Positions 44,219-53,984 of a stretch of 64,000 bases of DNA are shown piece by piece. Location: contig JALEGL010000008.1 in NCBI GenBank assembly GCA_022763185.1, positions 131,012 through 195,011 on the forward strand, given 5' to 3'. This DNA is from a bacterium. GTDB lineage: Bacteria; Bdellovibrionota_G; JALEGL01. Within the stretch, counting starts at the first letter, position 1; every line of letters begins with the position of its first letter. The position numbers were made by a program, and so were the translations under genes. The notes below the pieces were generated by a model. It saw only the letters and a program-made list of their open reading frames with translations. It ran no database searches and was not told where the DNA came from.

Positions 44219-45517
44219 GTGTTGATCATAAAATGGTGGTTTCAGTACTGTATTCCTATTTTTATTCTTGCTTTAGTTTACCTACTGTTTTCACAGATAG
44301 GAAGAGTAGAGCAGAATTTGCAAGCTTGTGCATATAAACCTGGAAAAATTGACGTTGTCACGGCAGTCAATTTAAAAAAAGCTGTAAGCGTAAGTCATGA
44401 TTTGATCTGCTATTCGGCACAAATAGAGGATTCATGCTCATTACATCATTCCGTTATGGCAAACGTGTACTTTTCAACGCAACATGCACCAACAATAAAT
44501 GAAAAAAATCTGATTGTGAAAGGTAAAATGTACGTTGGTCAAAACAATAAAATTAAAATCTATACTAAGCAATGGTTCAACTCAGCTAGGTCGCAATTAA
44601 TGCCCATTCAAAAGCTGTATGCTTACATAAGCAGCCAATTAAGATTTTTACCAGATACAGATTTTGCCTTATTGCAGGCAACAATCTTTGCTCAAAAACA
44701 ATATTTGTCTAGGGATCTAAAAAAATTATTCAAGCGTCTGGGAATCGGTCACTTGCTGGTTGTTTCTGGGATACATTTTGCACTCATAGTCTTGGTACTT
44801 AAAAATTGTGTTTTAAAACTGATTTTTTTAAATCTTTATACCGTAAAAATATTGCGTGTGGATAGCGTAGATTTAGTGTTGTCTACAATAATAGGCTTGC
44901 TGTACTTGTGCATGATTGATTTTCCAGTCTCTGCGCAACGAGCCTATGTTTTTATTGTTCTTGGGAAGTTAATGCATAGTCTTGGGGTTAGGTGTTCTAT
45001 TTTTAGTCTATTGTTTTGTTCTGCCTTGGCATTGTATATTTTTGATCATAAACAAGTTTGGACACTTTCGTTTGTGTATTCTTTTCTTTGCGTATTGGCC
45101 ATTGCTATATTTCAGCAAAAGAATAAAGTTTTTTTTAGTGCAGTACAAACAAGCTTAGGGATTTTTTCAATGAGTCAATTGTTAACCTGCATGATTTTTT
45201 CTTCTTTAAACCCTATGTCTTGGTTCTTAAATCTTTTATTCATTCCATTATTCTCAGTTGTTTTGGCTGTTTATTGTCTCTTTACAATAGGGATGGTTTT
45301 TATACACTCACCATTTATAATTAAAATTTTTATAAATCTATTGCATGCATTTAATGCTTTTTTATTAAAGGGTCTTCATTGGGTTGATGCAATGGGGATG
45401 CATGAAGTAAAATTGGAAAGTAACGTTTTTTTTTACAGTTTTCTGCTTTCTATGACGGTTTATGTCGGACTCCACATAGTGCGTAAGAGTCAAATCTTTT
45501 ATAAACAAATACATTAA
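44219..45517 (+). CDS. ComEC/Rec2-like DNA-uptake channel, short form lacking the metallo-beta-lactamase domain
   Basis: A 432-residue polytopic membrane protein. The Competence-domain signature is LGIGHLLVVSGIHFAL, and PVSAQRAYVFIVLGKL matches the conserved R-A-x motif of the channel helices. About eight to ten hydrophobic helices are visible. ComEC imports single-stranded DNA across the inner membrane during transformation. Full ComEC is about 700-780 residues with a C-terminal metallo-beta-lactamase domain; here the protein stops after the Competence domain and the following gene is unrelated. The N-terminal region keeps an OB-like part (LIVKGKMYVGQNNKIKIY). Start GTG 44219 (TTG 44222 also possible) has no ribosome site. 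Confidence 0.8.
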   Translation: MLIIKWWFQYCIPIFILALVYLLFSQIGRVEQNLQACAYKPGKIDVVTAVNLKKAVSVSHDLICYSAQIEDSCSLHHSVMANVYFSTQHAPTINEKNLIVKGKMYVGQNNKIKIYTKQWFNSARSQLMPIQKLYAYISSQLRFLPDTDFALLQATIFAQKQYLSRDLKKLFKRLGIGHLLVVSGIHFALIVLVLKNCVLKLIFLNLYTVKILRVDSVDLVLSTIIGLLYLCMIDFPVSAQRAYVFIVLGKLMHSLGVRCSIFSLLFCSALALYIFDHKQVWTLSFVYSFLCVLAIAIFQQKNKVFFSAVQTSLGIFSMSQLLTCMIFSSLNPMSWFLNLLFIPLFSVVLAVYCLFTIGMVFIHSPFIIKIFINLLHAFNAFLLKGLHWVDAMGMHEVKLESNVFFYSFLLSMTVYVGLHIVRKSQIFYKQIH

Positions 45518-45619
45518 ATTTGAGTATTTGTGTCTGCAATGACATTGAACTAAACTAAAGAAAGTGGAGGTCTATATTACTTATTGCTCTTCATACTGAA
45601 AAACCTTATAAAGGACTTT

Positions 45620-46354
45620 ATGTCAGTTGATTTAGAATATATTGAAAGTTTTTTACAAGATCTTAAAAGAAGAGGGCAGAACTATCTTATCCATAACGCT
45701 AAAGAGGTAGAAAAACATTCAATCGACAAGAAAGGCCAAGCCGTGCAAAGTGCAGAAAATTTTGAAAACAATGAGTTCACACTAGAAAATGTTCGCCATG
45801 AGCTTGGGGAGTGTCAACGTTGCCAACTGCATACAACTAGAAAAAATATAGTCTTTGGAGTGGGCAATAAAAATGCAGATTTGATGATTGTTGGTGAGGC
45901 ACCGGGTAGAGATGAGGATATTAAAGGTGAACCTTTTGTGGGAAGAGCAGGGCAACTGTTAACCAAAATAATTGAAGCCATTGGTTTAAGCAGAGAAGAA
46001 ATTTACATTGCCAATATTATTAAATGCCGTCCCCCAGAGAACAGAAATCCAGCCCCAGAAGAAATTGAGCAGTGTGAACCCTTTTTAATAAAACAAATTC
46101 AAAGCATACAGCCTAAAGTTATTTGCTGTGTTGGCAAATTTGCTGCTCAAACTTTATTAAAAACAGAGACGCCTATTTCTAAATTAAGAGGGCAATTTGC
46201 CCAATATGAAGGAATTGCATTGATGCCAACCTATCATCCGGCTTATTTGTTACGCAATCCAAGTGCAAAAAAGTATGTTTGGGAAGATATGCAGTTGGTG
46301 CATGCTAAACTTTCTGAACTCACGGGTAAGAAGTTGAAGCTTAAAACATCATAG
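45620..46354 (+). CDS. Family 4 uracil-DNA glycosylase (Fe-S)
   Basis: A 244-residue UDG of family 4 (UDGa type), which removes uracil from DNA. Four cysteines bind a 4Fe-4S cluster: CQRC near residue 75, and later CRPP and CEPF. The uracil-binding motif is GEAPGRDEDIKGEPFVGRAG, and the second catalytic motif is TYHPAYLLRNP. ATG 45620 is preceded by AAGGA; an earlier in-frame TTG (45584) lacks it. The first 60 residues are a charged extension absent from many homologues. It lies between the comEC-like gene and queA. Confidence 0.94.
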   Translation: MSVDLEYIESFLQDLKRRGQNYLIHNAKEVEKHSIDKKGQAVQSAENFENNEFTLENVRHELGECQRCQLHTTRKNIVFGVGNKNADLMIVGEAPGRDEDIKGEPFVGRAGQLLTKIIEAIGLSREEIYIANIIKCRPPENRNPAPEEIEQCEPFLIKQIQSIQPKVICCVGKFAAQTLLKTETPISKLRGQFAQYEGIALMPTYHPAYLLRNPSAKKYVWEDMQLVHAKLSELTGKKLKLKTS

Positions 46355-46368
46355 CGGGTACTTAGGTT

Positions 46369-47442
46369 ATGCAGACTCTAGATTTTGACTTTCATTTACC
46401 AGAAGAGCTTATTGCACGTCAGGCTAAAACAGATAGGTCAGCAGCAAAAATGCTGTACTATCATGTCAATCGTGATCAGATAAAGCATACGCATGTAAGT
46501 TCAATTGCTGATTTTTTTAATACAGGAGATGTATGCGTTATCAATAACACAAAAGTTTTAAAAGCCAGGTTTACTTGGCAATATAAATCAAAACAAGAAG
46601 AGCTGGTTTTACTTCAATGCATTTCTAAAAATAATACAAACTCTGTATGGGAAGCGATTGTTTCTGGAAGAAAAACAAAATGTGAACATGTGTATCCACA
46701 AGGTAGCTTTAATTTTAAAATATGTAAGAAACTTGAAAATGGCCTTGCCCTTATCGAAGTTAACAAAACTTTTAATCAAGTGAGACAGTTGATGCTTGAG
46801 GAAGGAAAACTGCCCATACCCCCCTATATTAGAAAAATGCGTAAGCATTATGATGAAAGTGAAGACAGCCAATTGGATGAAAAGGGCTATCAAACAACTT
46901 ATGCTGAAACTGCAGGAGCAGTAGCAGCACCAACAGCAGGCTTACACTTTACAGAAGAAGTCTTGGGTGAACTTGAAGCTAAAGGTGTTAAGTTGGTTAA
47001 AATTCAATTGGATGTAGGTTGGGGAACCTTCCAGCCTCTGAGTGATAAAAATTGGCAAGAAGGTAAACTGCATGAAGAGCGTGTATTTATCTCTGAACAA
47101 GCAGCAAAATCTATTTTAAAGGCGATGGAAAATAACCAACAAATTTTGGCAGTGGGTACAACCTGTATCAGAAGTTTACAATGGTGGTATGAACAAGGCA
47201 TGCCTGAACAAGGTATAGAGGGTATGTGTGATTTGTTTATCCATTACCCATGGCAAACTCCAGTGGCAACGGCGATGCTCACTAACTTTCATTTTCCACA
47301 AACGTCTCTTCTGCATTTGGTTTCGGCTTTTATTGATGATGAAAAACAAACAAAATTGATGGAGTTGTATCAACAGGCTATAGAGAAGCGTTATATGTTT
47401 TACAGTTACGGAGATTGCATGTTAATTCAACATAAAAATTAA
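46369..47442 (+). CDS. queA: S-adenosylmethionine:tRNA ribosyltransferase-isomerase QueA
   Basis: QueA turns preQ1 in tRNA into epoxyqueuosine by transferring the ribosyl moiety of SAM. The 357-residue protein opens LDFDFHLPEELIARQ, has INNTKVLKARF, TYAETAGAVAAPTAGLHFT and VGTTCIRSLQ, and the LTNFHFPQTSLLHLVSAF segment, all family signatures. It stands directly before tgt (6 nt), the previous enzyme of queuosine insertion, and yajC-secD-secF follow, a widespread bacterial gene order. Confidence 0.97.
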   Translation: MQTLDFDFHLPEELIARQAKTDRSAAKMLYYHVNRDQIKHTHVSSIADFFNTGDVCVINNTKVLKARFTWQYKSKQEELVLLQCISKNNTNSVWEAIVSGRKTKCEHVYPQGSFNFKICKKLENGLALIEVNKTFNQVRQLMLEEGKLPIPPYIRKMRKHYDESEDSQLDEKGYQTTYAETAGAVAAPTAGLHFTEEVLGELEAKGVKLVKIQLDVGWGTFQPLSDKNWQEGKLHEERVFISEQAAKSILKAMENNQQILAVGTTCIRSLQWWYEQGMPEQGIEGMCDLFIHYPWQTPVATAMLTNFHFPQTSLLHLVSAFIDDEKQTKLMELYQQAIEKRYMFYSYGDCMLIQHKN

Positions 47443-47448
47443 GAAGAT

Positions 47449-48561
47449 ATGATGGATTTTAAACTTAAAAAAAATGCGAGTATCGGTAAGGCAAGAACGG
47501 CAACCCTGACAACAAAACATAGTTCAATTCAAACACCTGTTTTTATGCCTGTTGGAACCAATGCTACGGTTAAAACACTATCCAAAGATGAACTCAAAGC
47601 CTGTGGAGCGCAGATTATTTTATCCAACACCTATCATAATTATTTAAAACCTGGTGAAGATGCCGTTGAAACCTTGGGCGGACTGCATCAGTTTATGAAT
47701 TGGGATAGGAGTATTTTAACGGATAGTGGAGGCTTTCAAGTGTTTAGTTTGTCTGCACTCAATAAAATCAATGAAGAAGGTGTAGCGTTTAGGTCTCACC
47801 ATGATGGCAGCAAGATATTTTTTACTCCTGAAAGTGTTGCCATAACTCAAAAAAAACTAGGCTCAGATATTGTGATGCCTTTAGATCAATGCATTGAGCT
47901 GCCAGCGGAAAAAAATAAAATTATAGAATCCGTGCAAAGAACTTTGCGCTGGCTAGACAGAGCGTTAAGCGTTCCATTAAAAGATTATCAACAGACGTTT
48001 GCAATTGTTCAAGGGGGAACTGATCCAGAGTTAAGAAAATTTAGTGCTCAGGAAACCATACAAAGAGATTGTTTTGGCTACGCTATTGGGGGCTTAAGCG
48101 TGGGCGAAGCTAAACCACTCATGTACGAGAGCATTGATGTGGTGACAGATATTTTACCTCAGGATAAACCCAGGTATTTAATGGGAGTGGGTACGCCAGT
48201 TGATATTATTGAAGCGGTTGATCGGGGTGTGGATATGTTTGATTGCGTGATGCCAACCCGCAATGCTAGAAATGGTAATTTATTTACAGACTATGGCCAA
48301 ATCATGATCAAAAAAAAGCAGTATGCATTAAAAGACGAGCCTGTTTGTACAGATTGTCAATGTTATACCTGCCAGAACCACAGTTTAGCCTATCTGCATC
48401 ATTTGTATCGCTGTAAAGAAGTCTTGGGGATTCGTTTGAATACCATCCATAATATTCACTATTATCTTAATCTAATGCAAAGAATTAGATATTCAATTGA
48501 ACAAGATGACTTTCAAAGATTTAAAGCTGGGTATTTGTCCAAATGGAATACCTCCCTCTAG
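47449..48561 (+). CDS. tgt: Queuine tRNA-ribosyltransferase Tgt
   Basis: Tgt exchanges guanine 34 of tRNAs with GUN anticodons for preQ1. The catalytic Asp is in LTDSGGFQVFSL and the nucleophile Asp in FDCVMPTRNARNG; the zinc site has C-x-C-x2-C and a later His (CTDCQCYTCQNHSLAYLHH). AIVQGGTDPELR and IGGLSVGE are intact. 370 residues, standard. Either ATG 47449 or 47452 may be used. Co-transcribed with queA; about 90 nt separate it from yajC. Confidence 0.97.
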   Translation: MMDFKLKKNASIGKARTATLTTKHSSIQTPVFMPVGTNATVKTLSKDELKACGAQIILSNTYHNYLKPGEDAVETLGGLHQFMNWDRSILTDSGGFQVFSLSALNKINEEGVAFRSHHDGSKIFFTPESVAITQKKLGSDIVMPLDQCIELPAEKNKIIESVQRTLRWLDRALSVPLKDYQQTFAIVQGGTDPELRKFSAQETIQRDCFGYAIGGLSVGEAKPLMYESIDVVTDILPQDKPRYLMGVGTPVDIIEAVDRGVDMFDCVMPTRNARNGNLFTDYGQIMIKKKQYALKDEPVCTDCQCYTCQNHSLAYLHHLYRCKEVLGIRLNTIHNIHYYLNLMQRIRYSIEQDDFQRFKAGYLSKWNTSL

Positions 48562-48651
48562 GTAGGCCGTAACTGGACGGAAATGACATGTATAGCAAAA
48601 GATCGTAAAGAAAAATTGACCCTGTTGCTTGCCTAAGGTAAGAGAGCGGCT

Positions 48652-48993
48652 ATGATTTCAAATGTTTACGCAATGGCCTCTAATGGTCAACAAGCTGCCG
48701 AATCCGGCAATATTTTTTCTGCCATGTTCCCTATGCTCATGGTATTTGTCATCTTCTACTTTATTTTAATAAGGCCGCAAAGGAAGCGAGAAGATCAGCA
48801 TAAAAAATACTTAGAGAGCTTAAAAAAAGGCGATGAGGTTATTTTGCAAAATGGCATCATTGGTAAAATTACAGGTGTAACAGAGAGTGTGGTTAGCCTT
48901 GAAATTGCACAAAATACAAAAATCAAAGTTTTAAGATCCGCAGTGGCAACAAATTATTCCCCACAAGCATTAGCAAAAAAAGGAGATCAATAA
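48652..48993 (+). CDS. yajC: Preprotein translocase subunit YajC
   Basis: YajC is the small single-pass partner of SecDF. The 113-residue protein has one membrane helix (MLMVFVIFYFILI, about 28-42), then RPQRKREDQHKKYLESLKKGDEV and the IGKITGV strand, typical of the family. The ribosome region GAGAGCGG is modest. secD begins 2 nt after its stop, in the conserved order tgt-yajC-secD-secF. Confidence 0.96.
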   Translation: MISNVYAMASNGQQAAESGNIFSAMFPMLMVFVIFYFILIRPQRKREDQHKKYLESLKKGDEVILQNGIIGKITGVTESVVSLEIAQNTKIKVLRSAVATNYSPQALAKKGDQ

Positions 48994-48995
48994 CA

Positions 48996-50705
48996 ATGAA
49001 AATGTCCAGTGTTTGGAAGTGGAAAGCAGGCATAGCGTTTCTGACAACGTTGCTTGCTGTCTATGTTGTTCTACCAAGCTTCGTCAGTGAAAGCACCTTA
49101 GAAAAATACAAAGACTATTTACCCAAGTCTAAAATTAATTTAGGTTTGGATCTTCAGGGTGGTATCCACATGGTTCTTGGTGTAGATGTTGATCGTGTTG
49201 TTCAAGATGAAGCTGAGAATTATGTTACGGAGATTAAAGAGTTATTGGATCGTGAAAGCATACTTTACCAGTCGGTCAGTAAAAAATTTAACAGTACATT
49301 GATTAAAATCAGTTTAAGTGACCCAGAGGATTTTGAAAAGCTGGAAGATATTTTTTACAATCGTATCAATGCCGGCGGACAAACCGTTTTAGATATTCGC
49401 CAGTCATCTTCAGCAGAAGGAACTCTTGATGTTCAGATTAGTTCAGAGCGTAAAGGGCAAATTGAGAAGCAAACCATTGCTCAGGCTTTAGAAACCCTGA
49501 GAAATCGTATTGATGAATTTGGAGTGACCGAGCCGTCTATCCAAGCCCAGGGTAGTGATAGAATTGTTGTGCAATTGCCTGGATTAGAAGATCCCCAGCG
49601 AGCTAAGTCAGTACTGGGGCAAACAGCGCAGTTGTCGTTTATGATTGTAGACGATGATAGCTTTTCTCAAGCAACTCTAGAGCAGTGGGTCAAAGAAGCA
49701 GATGAAACACTTGAGCCTGGTTATGACGTTAGGACTTTAAATCGTTTCTTAAACAATAGATTACCAGAAAATCGTAGGCTCTTGTTTAAAGACAACAAAG
49801 CCAGTGGTTTAGCGGGCAATATTATGGTTCCTGTTTTGGTAAAAACAGATAAAAAAATTACAGGTGAGATGCTTGATCATGCACAAGTTGGTTTTGATCA
49901 AAACAATTGGCCAGAAGTTCACTTGCGCTATAATGTAACAGGTACTCAGCTACTTGATGAAATCAGTGGTGAAAACATTCGTAGAAGAATGGCCATTGTT
50001 TTAGATAATAAAGTTTACTCAGACCCTGTGTTGCAAGGTCGTATTTCAGATGGTAAACCCAGGATAACTTTTGGATCGATTAAATCAAGAAGTGAAACTT
50101 TTGCTGAAGCTAAAGATTTGGCCGTGATTTTAAGGGCTGGAGCGTTGCCAGCACCGGTAGAAATTTTAGAAACACGGTCGGTGGGTCCATCGTTGGGACG
50201 TGATTCGATTGAGCATGGGCTTAATGCCATTAAGTTAGGTGTATTGTTAATCATTGTATTTATGGCCATATATTATAAATTATCAGGTTTAGCGGCTAAC
50301 GTGGCTTTGCTCATCAATATTACGTTCATTATGGCATGTCTGGCTATGGTTAACGGGACTTTAACCTTGCCGGGTATTGCCGGTATACTGATATCGATTG
50401 GTATGGCTGTTGATGCCAATGTGATTATTTATGAGAGGATTAGAGAAGAACTCTTAAGTGGTAAGAGTATCAGAGATGCAGTTGCTCAAGGCTATGAACG
50501 GGCACACATTACTATTGTAGATGCAAACATTACAACGGTGATTACAGCCATTGTTTTATGGTACTTCGGTAGTGGTCCAATCAAAGGTTTTGCCATTACA
50601 TTGATTTTTGGTCTGATTGCCAACTATTTCACCGCTTTGACGTTTACACGTTTATTTTTTGAATGGATATTAAATAAATTTCAACCCAAGAGGTTATCGA
50701 TATGA
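48996..50705 (+). CDS. secD: Protein translocase subunit SecD
   Basis: SecD with SecF uses proton flux to help pull preproteins across the inner membrane. The 569-residue protein has an N-terminal membrane helix, the LGLDLQGGIHMVLGVD signature, a large periplasmic P1 region with IDEFGVTEPSIQAQG, then five further helices with SIGMAVDANVIIYERIREEL. All elements are normal. GGAGATC upstream is a strong ribosome site. It overlaps secF by 4 bp (ATGA). Confidence 0.97.
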   Translation: MKMSSVWKWKAGIAFLTTLLAVYVVLPSFVSESTLEKYKDYLPKSKINLGLDLQGGIHMVLGVDVDRVVQDEAENYVTEIKELLDRESILYQSVSKKFNSTLIKISLSDPEDFEKLEDIFYNRINAGGQTVLDIRQSSSAEGTLDVQISSERKGQIEKQTIAQALETLRNRIDEFGVTEPSIQAQGSDRIVVQLPGLEDPQRAKSVLGQTAQLSFMIVDDDSFSQATLEQWVKEADETLEPGYDVRTLNRFLNNRLPENRRLLFKDNKASGLAGNIMVPVLVKTDKKITGEMLDHAQVGFDQNNWPEVHLRYNVTGTQLLDEISGENIRRRMAIVLDNKVYSDPVLQGRISDGKPRITFGSIKSRSETFAEAKDLAVILRAGALPAPVEILETRSVGPSLGRDSIEHGLNAIKLGVLLIIVFMAIYYKLSGLAANVALLINITFIMACLAMVNGTLTLPGIAGILISIGMAVDANVIIYERIREELLSGKSIRDAVAQGYERAHITIVDANITTVITAIVLWYFGSGPIKGFAITLIFGLIANYFTALTFTRLFFEWILNKFQPKRLSI

Positions 50706-51871
50706 GCGCATCTGCAAATTCGCCCAAAAGTTTAGGTTTTTTTCGTTTGGTTCCACTCAAACCACGTGTTCCTTTTGTTAAAATTTCAAAAGTAACTTTG
50801 TTGTTGAGTATTGCGGTTTTATTTGTATGCGCGTTTTTGTTGCTCACAAAAGGGCTTAATTATGGTGTGGACTTTAAAGGTGGAACGCAAATGCACTTGC
50901 GCTTTAACCAAACAATGAGTGCTGCTCAAATAAGAAGCATTTTAGAGCCTTTGGGTTTATCCAATGCCAGTGTTCAAGATTTTGGTGAGGGCGGTAGTCA
51001 AGAGTTTTTGATTAGAGTGCCGCCAAAAGAAGTGGATTATAGCACATACAATGAGACCATTACGCAAGCTTTAGGAAACCCAAAAGACTTAAAATTAAGG
51101 TTTGGTCAAGAGCGAGTATATATTTTTGGAAGTGAGATTGCAGACGCAGAAAATATAAAAAGTGCGTTCAATGCCTTGAAGATAGAAGACCTTTCAGTGG
51201 CTTCTGTTACTCCTTATGGTTCTTTAGATCAACAAGAATGGATGGTTCAATTTGCTGGTGTCTCTAAGCGAGTTTTAGAGGGTCTTAACGCGGCTGTTGG
51301 TAACAAAGAGAACGTGGAAGTTCTACAGATAGAAAATGTTGGTGCAAAAGTAGGTAGAGAGTTGCGTAACCAAGCCATAGGATCCGTTCTATTCTCTATC
51401 ATGCTTATTTTGATTTATATTTGGTTTAGGTTTGATCTAGAGTTCGCTCCAGGTGCAATTTTAGCTTTGGTACATGATGCGTTATTTGTTTTAGGTGTTT
51501 TTTCTTTGTTCCAGCTGCAATTTGACCTATCCATTGTAGCTGCAGTTTTAACCATTGTTGGTTTTTCAATCAACGATACCATTGTCGTCTACGATAGAGT
51601 AAGAGAAAACTTGCAAAATATGAAGGGAAAAGCCTTTGAAGAAGTTGTTAACATCAGTGTTAATGAAACTTTAAGCCGCACCTTGCTTACTTCAGGTACA
51701 TTATTTTTAGCCGCAATAGCGCTATTGTATTTTGGTGGGCCAATCACAGAAAACTTTGCACTTTCTTTTACGATTGGTGTGATTGTTGGAACTTATTCAA
51801 CTATTTTTATTGCATCACCTTTAACTATTTACTTTTACAAGTATATTCAAAAAAGAAAAGCAACACGTTAA
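50702..51871 (+). CDS. secF: Protein translocase subunit SecF
   Basis: SecF forms the proton-driven complex with SecD. The 389-residue protein has six membrane helices, YGVDFKGGTQMHLRF after the first, and the FSINDTIVVYDRVRENL signature of the fourth to fifth helices. It is somewhat longer than E. coli SecF (323) because of an enlarged periplasmic segment. Translationally coupled to secD. A 221-nt gap with no clear terminator separates it from recJ. Confidence 0.96.
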   Translation: MSASANSPKSLGFFRLVPLKPRVPFVKISKVTLLLSIAVLFVCAFLLLTKGLNYGVDFKGGTQMHLRFNQTMSAAQIRSILEPLGLSNASVQDFGEGGSQEFLIRVPPKEVDYSTYNETITQALGNPKDLKLRFGQERVYIFGSEIADAENIKSAFNALKIEDLSVASVTPYGSLDQQEWMVQFAGVSKRVLEGLNAAVGNKENVEVLQIENVGAKVGRELRNQAIGSVLFSIMLILIYIWFRFDLEFAPGAILALVHDALFVLGVFSLFQLQFDLSIVAAVLTIVGFSINDTIVVYDRVRENLQNMKGKAFEEVVNISVNETLSRTLLTSGTLFLAAIALLYFGGPITENFALSFTIGVIVGTYSTIFIASPLTIYFYKYIQKRKATR

Positions 51872-52092
51872 ATAATACTTTTTTTAGGTCGTTGGGTTTT
51901 GAGATTGAACTGAAAACTCTACGTTTATTGTTAAAGCAACTGTACGTTCTTGTATAAATCAAGCAGTCGTTATTGAAGGGGGCTTTATAAATTTGTCACC
52001 TTTCAATTCCAGTGATCTTGTGTGAACAACAGATGTTTTAGTCATGCAGAAGAAAGTCGCCATTTCTATAAAATTTTGCTACTAATTTTTAC

Positions 52093-53793
52093 ATGCCTAA
52101 ATATGACTGGCAAGAACGCCAAGTTAATCAAAATGTCTTAGACCATATTTTGAACAATACGGATTTACCGCTTGCAGCAGCAAAGGTAGCAGCAAACCGT
52201 TTAAATAAAGATGAGGATATCAATCTCTATATTAATCCCACTTTACAACATATGTTATCTCCATTGGGGATAAGCGGTTTAAAGCAGGCGGCTCAGAAGG
52301 TTGCTGATGCGGTGCTCTTGAGAAAAAAAATATTAATCCATGGTGATTTTGATGCGGACGGGATTAGTTCATGTGCACTGTTAACCCACTTTTTTAGATC
52401 TTTGGATATAGATGTTATTCCTTTTGTCCCCAATCGCCTTAAAGAAGGGCATGGATTATCTTTAAATGCTTTAAAACTGGCTCAAGAAGAGTCATGTCAT
52501 ATGGTTATCACCTGTGACTGTGGCTCATCAAATAAAACTGAAATAGAGCAGTTTAGAGCAGCAGGTATTGATGTGATTATCACAGATCACCATCAGGCTG
52601 GAGACTCTGTTGAAACAGACTGCATTATTGTTAACCCGCAACTTGCACAGAACAGCGAGTACCAAAACTTAGCAGGTGTAGGGGTAGCCTTTATGCTGGG
52701 GGTTGGTGTTAGAAGTGTTTTACGTGAAAAACATTATTTTGAAGAAAAAAAAGAACCCAACTTAAAACAACTTCTGGATATTGTTGCTTTGGGAACCATT
52801 GCAGATTTAACACCTTTAAAGGGCTTAAACCGTTTGTTTGTTAAAGAAGGCTTAAAACAACTGACTCAAAGTCAAAAGCCAGGAATTGTAGCCATGCGCA
52901 ACTCTGCTGGGATTTCTGCTGGTGTCAAACTGCTGAGTGAAGATGTTGGCTTTAAATTAGCACCCAGGATCAATGCAGCCGCACGTTTAGGATATGCTGA
53001 TGTTGCTTTAGAAACTCTTTTGGCTCAGGATATAATCAAAGCCACTGAACTGGCGACAAAGTTAGAAGCCTTCAATAGCAAAAGAAAAAGCTTACAAAAA
53101 ACCATTTTAAGTGATGCCAAAGATATGGCACGACGACAAATATCTCTTGGTGAACGCTGTATTATTTTATGCAGTAAAAACTTTCATCCCGGCATCAATG
53201 GTCTGGTTGCACAACAACTGAGTCAGGAGTTCTCAATGCCTGCCTTAGTATTTTATGAAGATGGCAATGTTGCCAAAGGCTCTGCTAGAAGTTTTTCAGG
53301 TTTTAATTTGATGGACTTGTTTGAACATGCAAAAGACCACATGTTACAGTATGGCGGCCATAAGCAAGCCGGCGGTGGTAGTGTGGCTATGCAAAACTTT
53401 TCTGTCTTTTTAAGTGCATGTCAACAGTATATGAAAAAACAACCCCATAAGGGAGTAGTCCAAAGGTTGTATGATGGTGTGCTAGAGCATGGCTTGATTA
53501 AAAAAGATTTGATTGAGGCTTTAAATCAATTGGGTCCATTTGGTATGGGACATGAGGAGCCCTTATTTAAATTTAAAGTACAACCTATGGATGTACGTTG
53601 TTTATCAGATAAGCATGTAAAGTTTAAAGTGGGGGGACAAGATCAAAGCATTGATTGTATTGGTTTTAATTTTTGGCAAGAGTTTTCAAGCTTGTCGAAT
53701 CGGCAGCAGAATTTTGATATTATTGCACGACCAGAAATTAATGTTTGGCAGGGCTATGAAAATATTCAACTGCGTATAATAGATATTTTATAA
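52093..53793 (+). CDS. recJ: Single-stranded-DNA-specific exonuclease RecJ
   Basis: RecJ is a 5'-3' ssDNA exonuclease for recombination and mismatch repair. The DHH-family metal motifs are HGDFDADGISSCALL, ITCDCGSSN and ITDHHQAGD; the DHHA1 domain has YGGHKQAGGGSV, and the C-terminal OB region has FGMGHEEPLFKF and KHVKFKV. 566 residues is the normal size. An 18-bp perfect inverted repeat begins 3 nt after its stop. No ribosome site is obvious before ATG 52093. Confidence 0.96.
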   Translation: MPKYDWQERQVNQNVLDHILNNTDLPLAAAKVAANRLNKDEDINLYINPTLQHMLSPLGISGLKQAAQKVADAVLLRKKILIHGDFDADGISSCALLTHFFRSLDIDVIPFVPNRLKEGHGLSLNALKLAQEESCHMVITCDCGSSNKTEIEQFRAAGIDVIITDHHQAGDSVETDCIIVNPQLAQNSEYQNLAGVGVAFMLGVGVRSVLREKHYFEEKKEPNLKQLLDIVALGTIADLTPLKGLNRLFVKEGLKQLTQSQKPGIVAMRNSAGISAGVKLLSEDVGFKLAPRINAAARLGYADVALETLLAQDIIKATELATKLEAFNSKRKSLQKTILSDAKDMARRQISLGERCIILCSKNFHPGINGLVAQQLSQEFSMPALVFYEDGNVAKGSARSFSGFNLMDLFEHAKDHMLQYGGHKQAGGGSVAMQNFSVFLSACQQYMKKQPHKGVVQRLYDGVLEHGLIKKDLIEALNQLGPFGMGHEEPLFKFKVQPMDVRCLSDKHVKFKVGGQDQSIDCIGFNFWQEFSSLSNRQQNFDIIARPEINVWQGYENIQLRIIDIL

Positions 53794-53795
53794 AA

Positions 53796-53850
53796 GGGAC
53801 AGCTACCTTAATTCAAATATAAAGCTCAGAATAATTAAGGTAGCTGTCCC
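53796..53850. repeat. Perfect 18-bp inverted repeat, REP-like element
   Basis: GGGACAGCTACCTTAATT (53796-53813) and its exact reverse complement (53833-53850) flank a 19-nt loop. It is not followed by a T-tract, so it is not a typical terminator. The GGGGACAG end followed by a short specific core is the style of palindromes associated with REP-type tyrosine transposases. Only this copy is in the window. Confidence 0.8.
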
Positions 53851-53984
53851 CGAATTAACAAAAAATAAAATTAATTCAGCTAAATGATTGCCCTTTTGCG
53901 TTAAATCAGTTAGCGTTTAAGTTATTAATATTAAGGGCTTAATGCCTACTGTATGTGCAAATATAAAAAAGGAGCCATGAAACC

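Noticed and set aside
53796-53850. Inverted repeat as rho-independent terminator of recJ
   Set aside because: The loop is 19 nt and the stem is followed by CGAATTAAC rather than T residues; some transcript-end function cannot be excluded.
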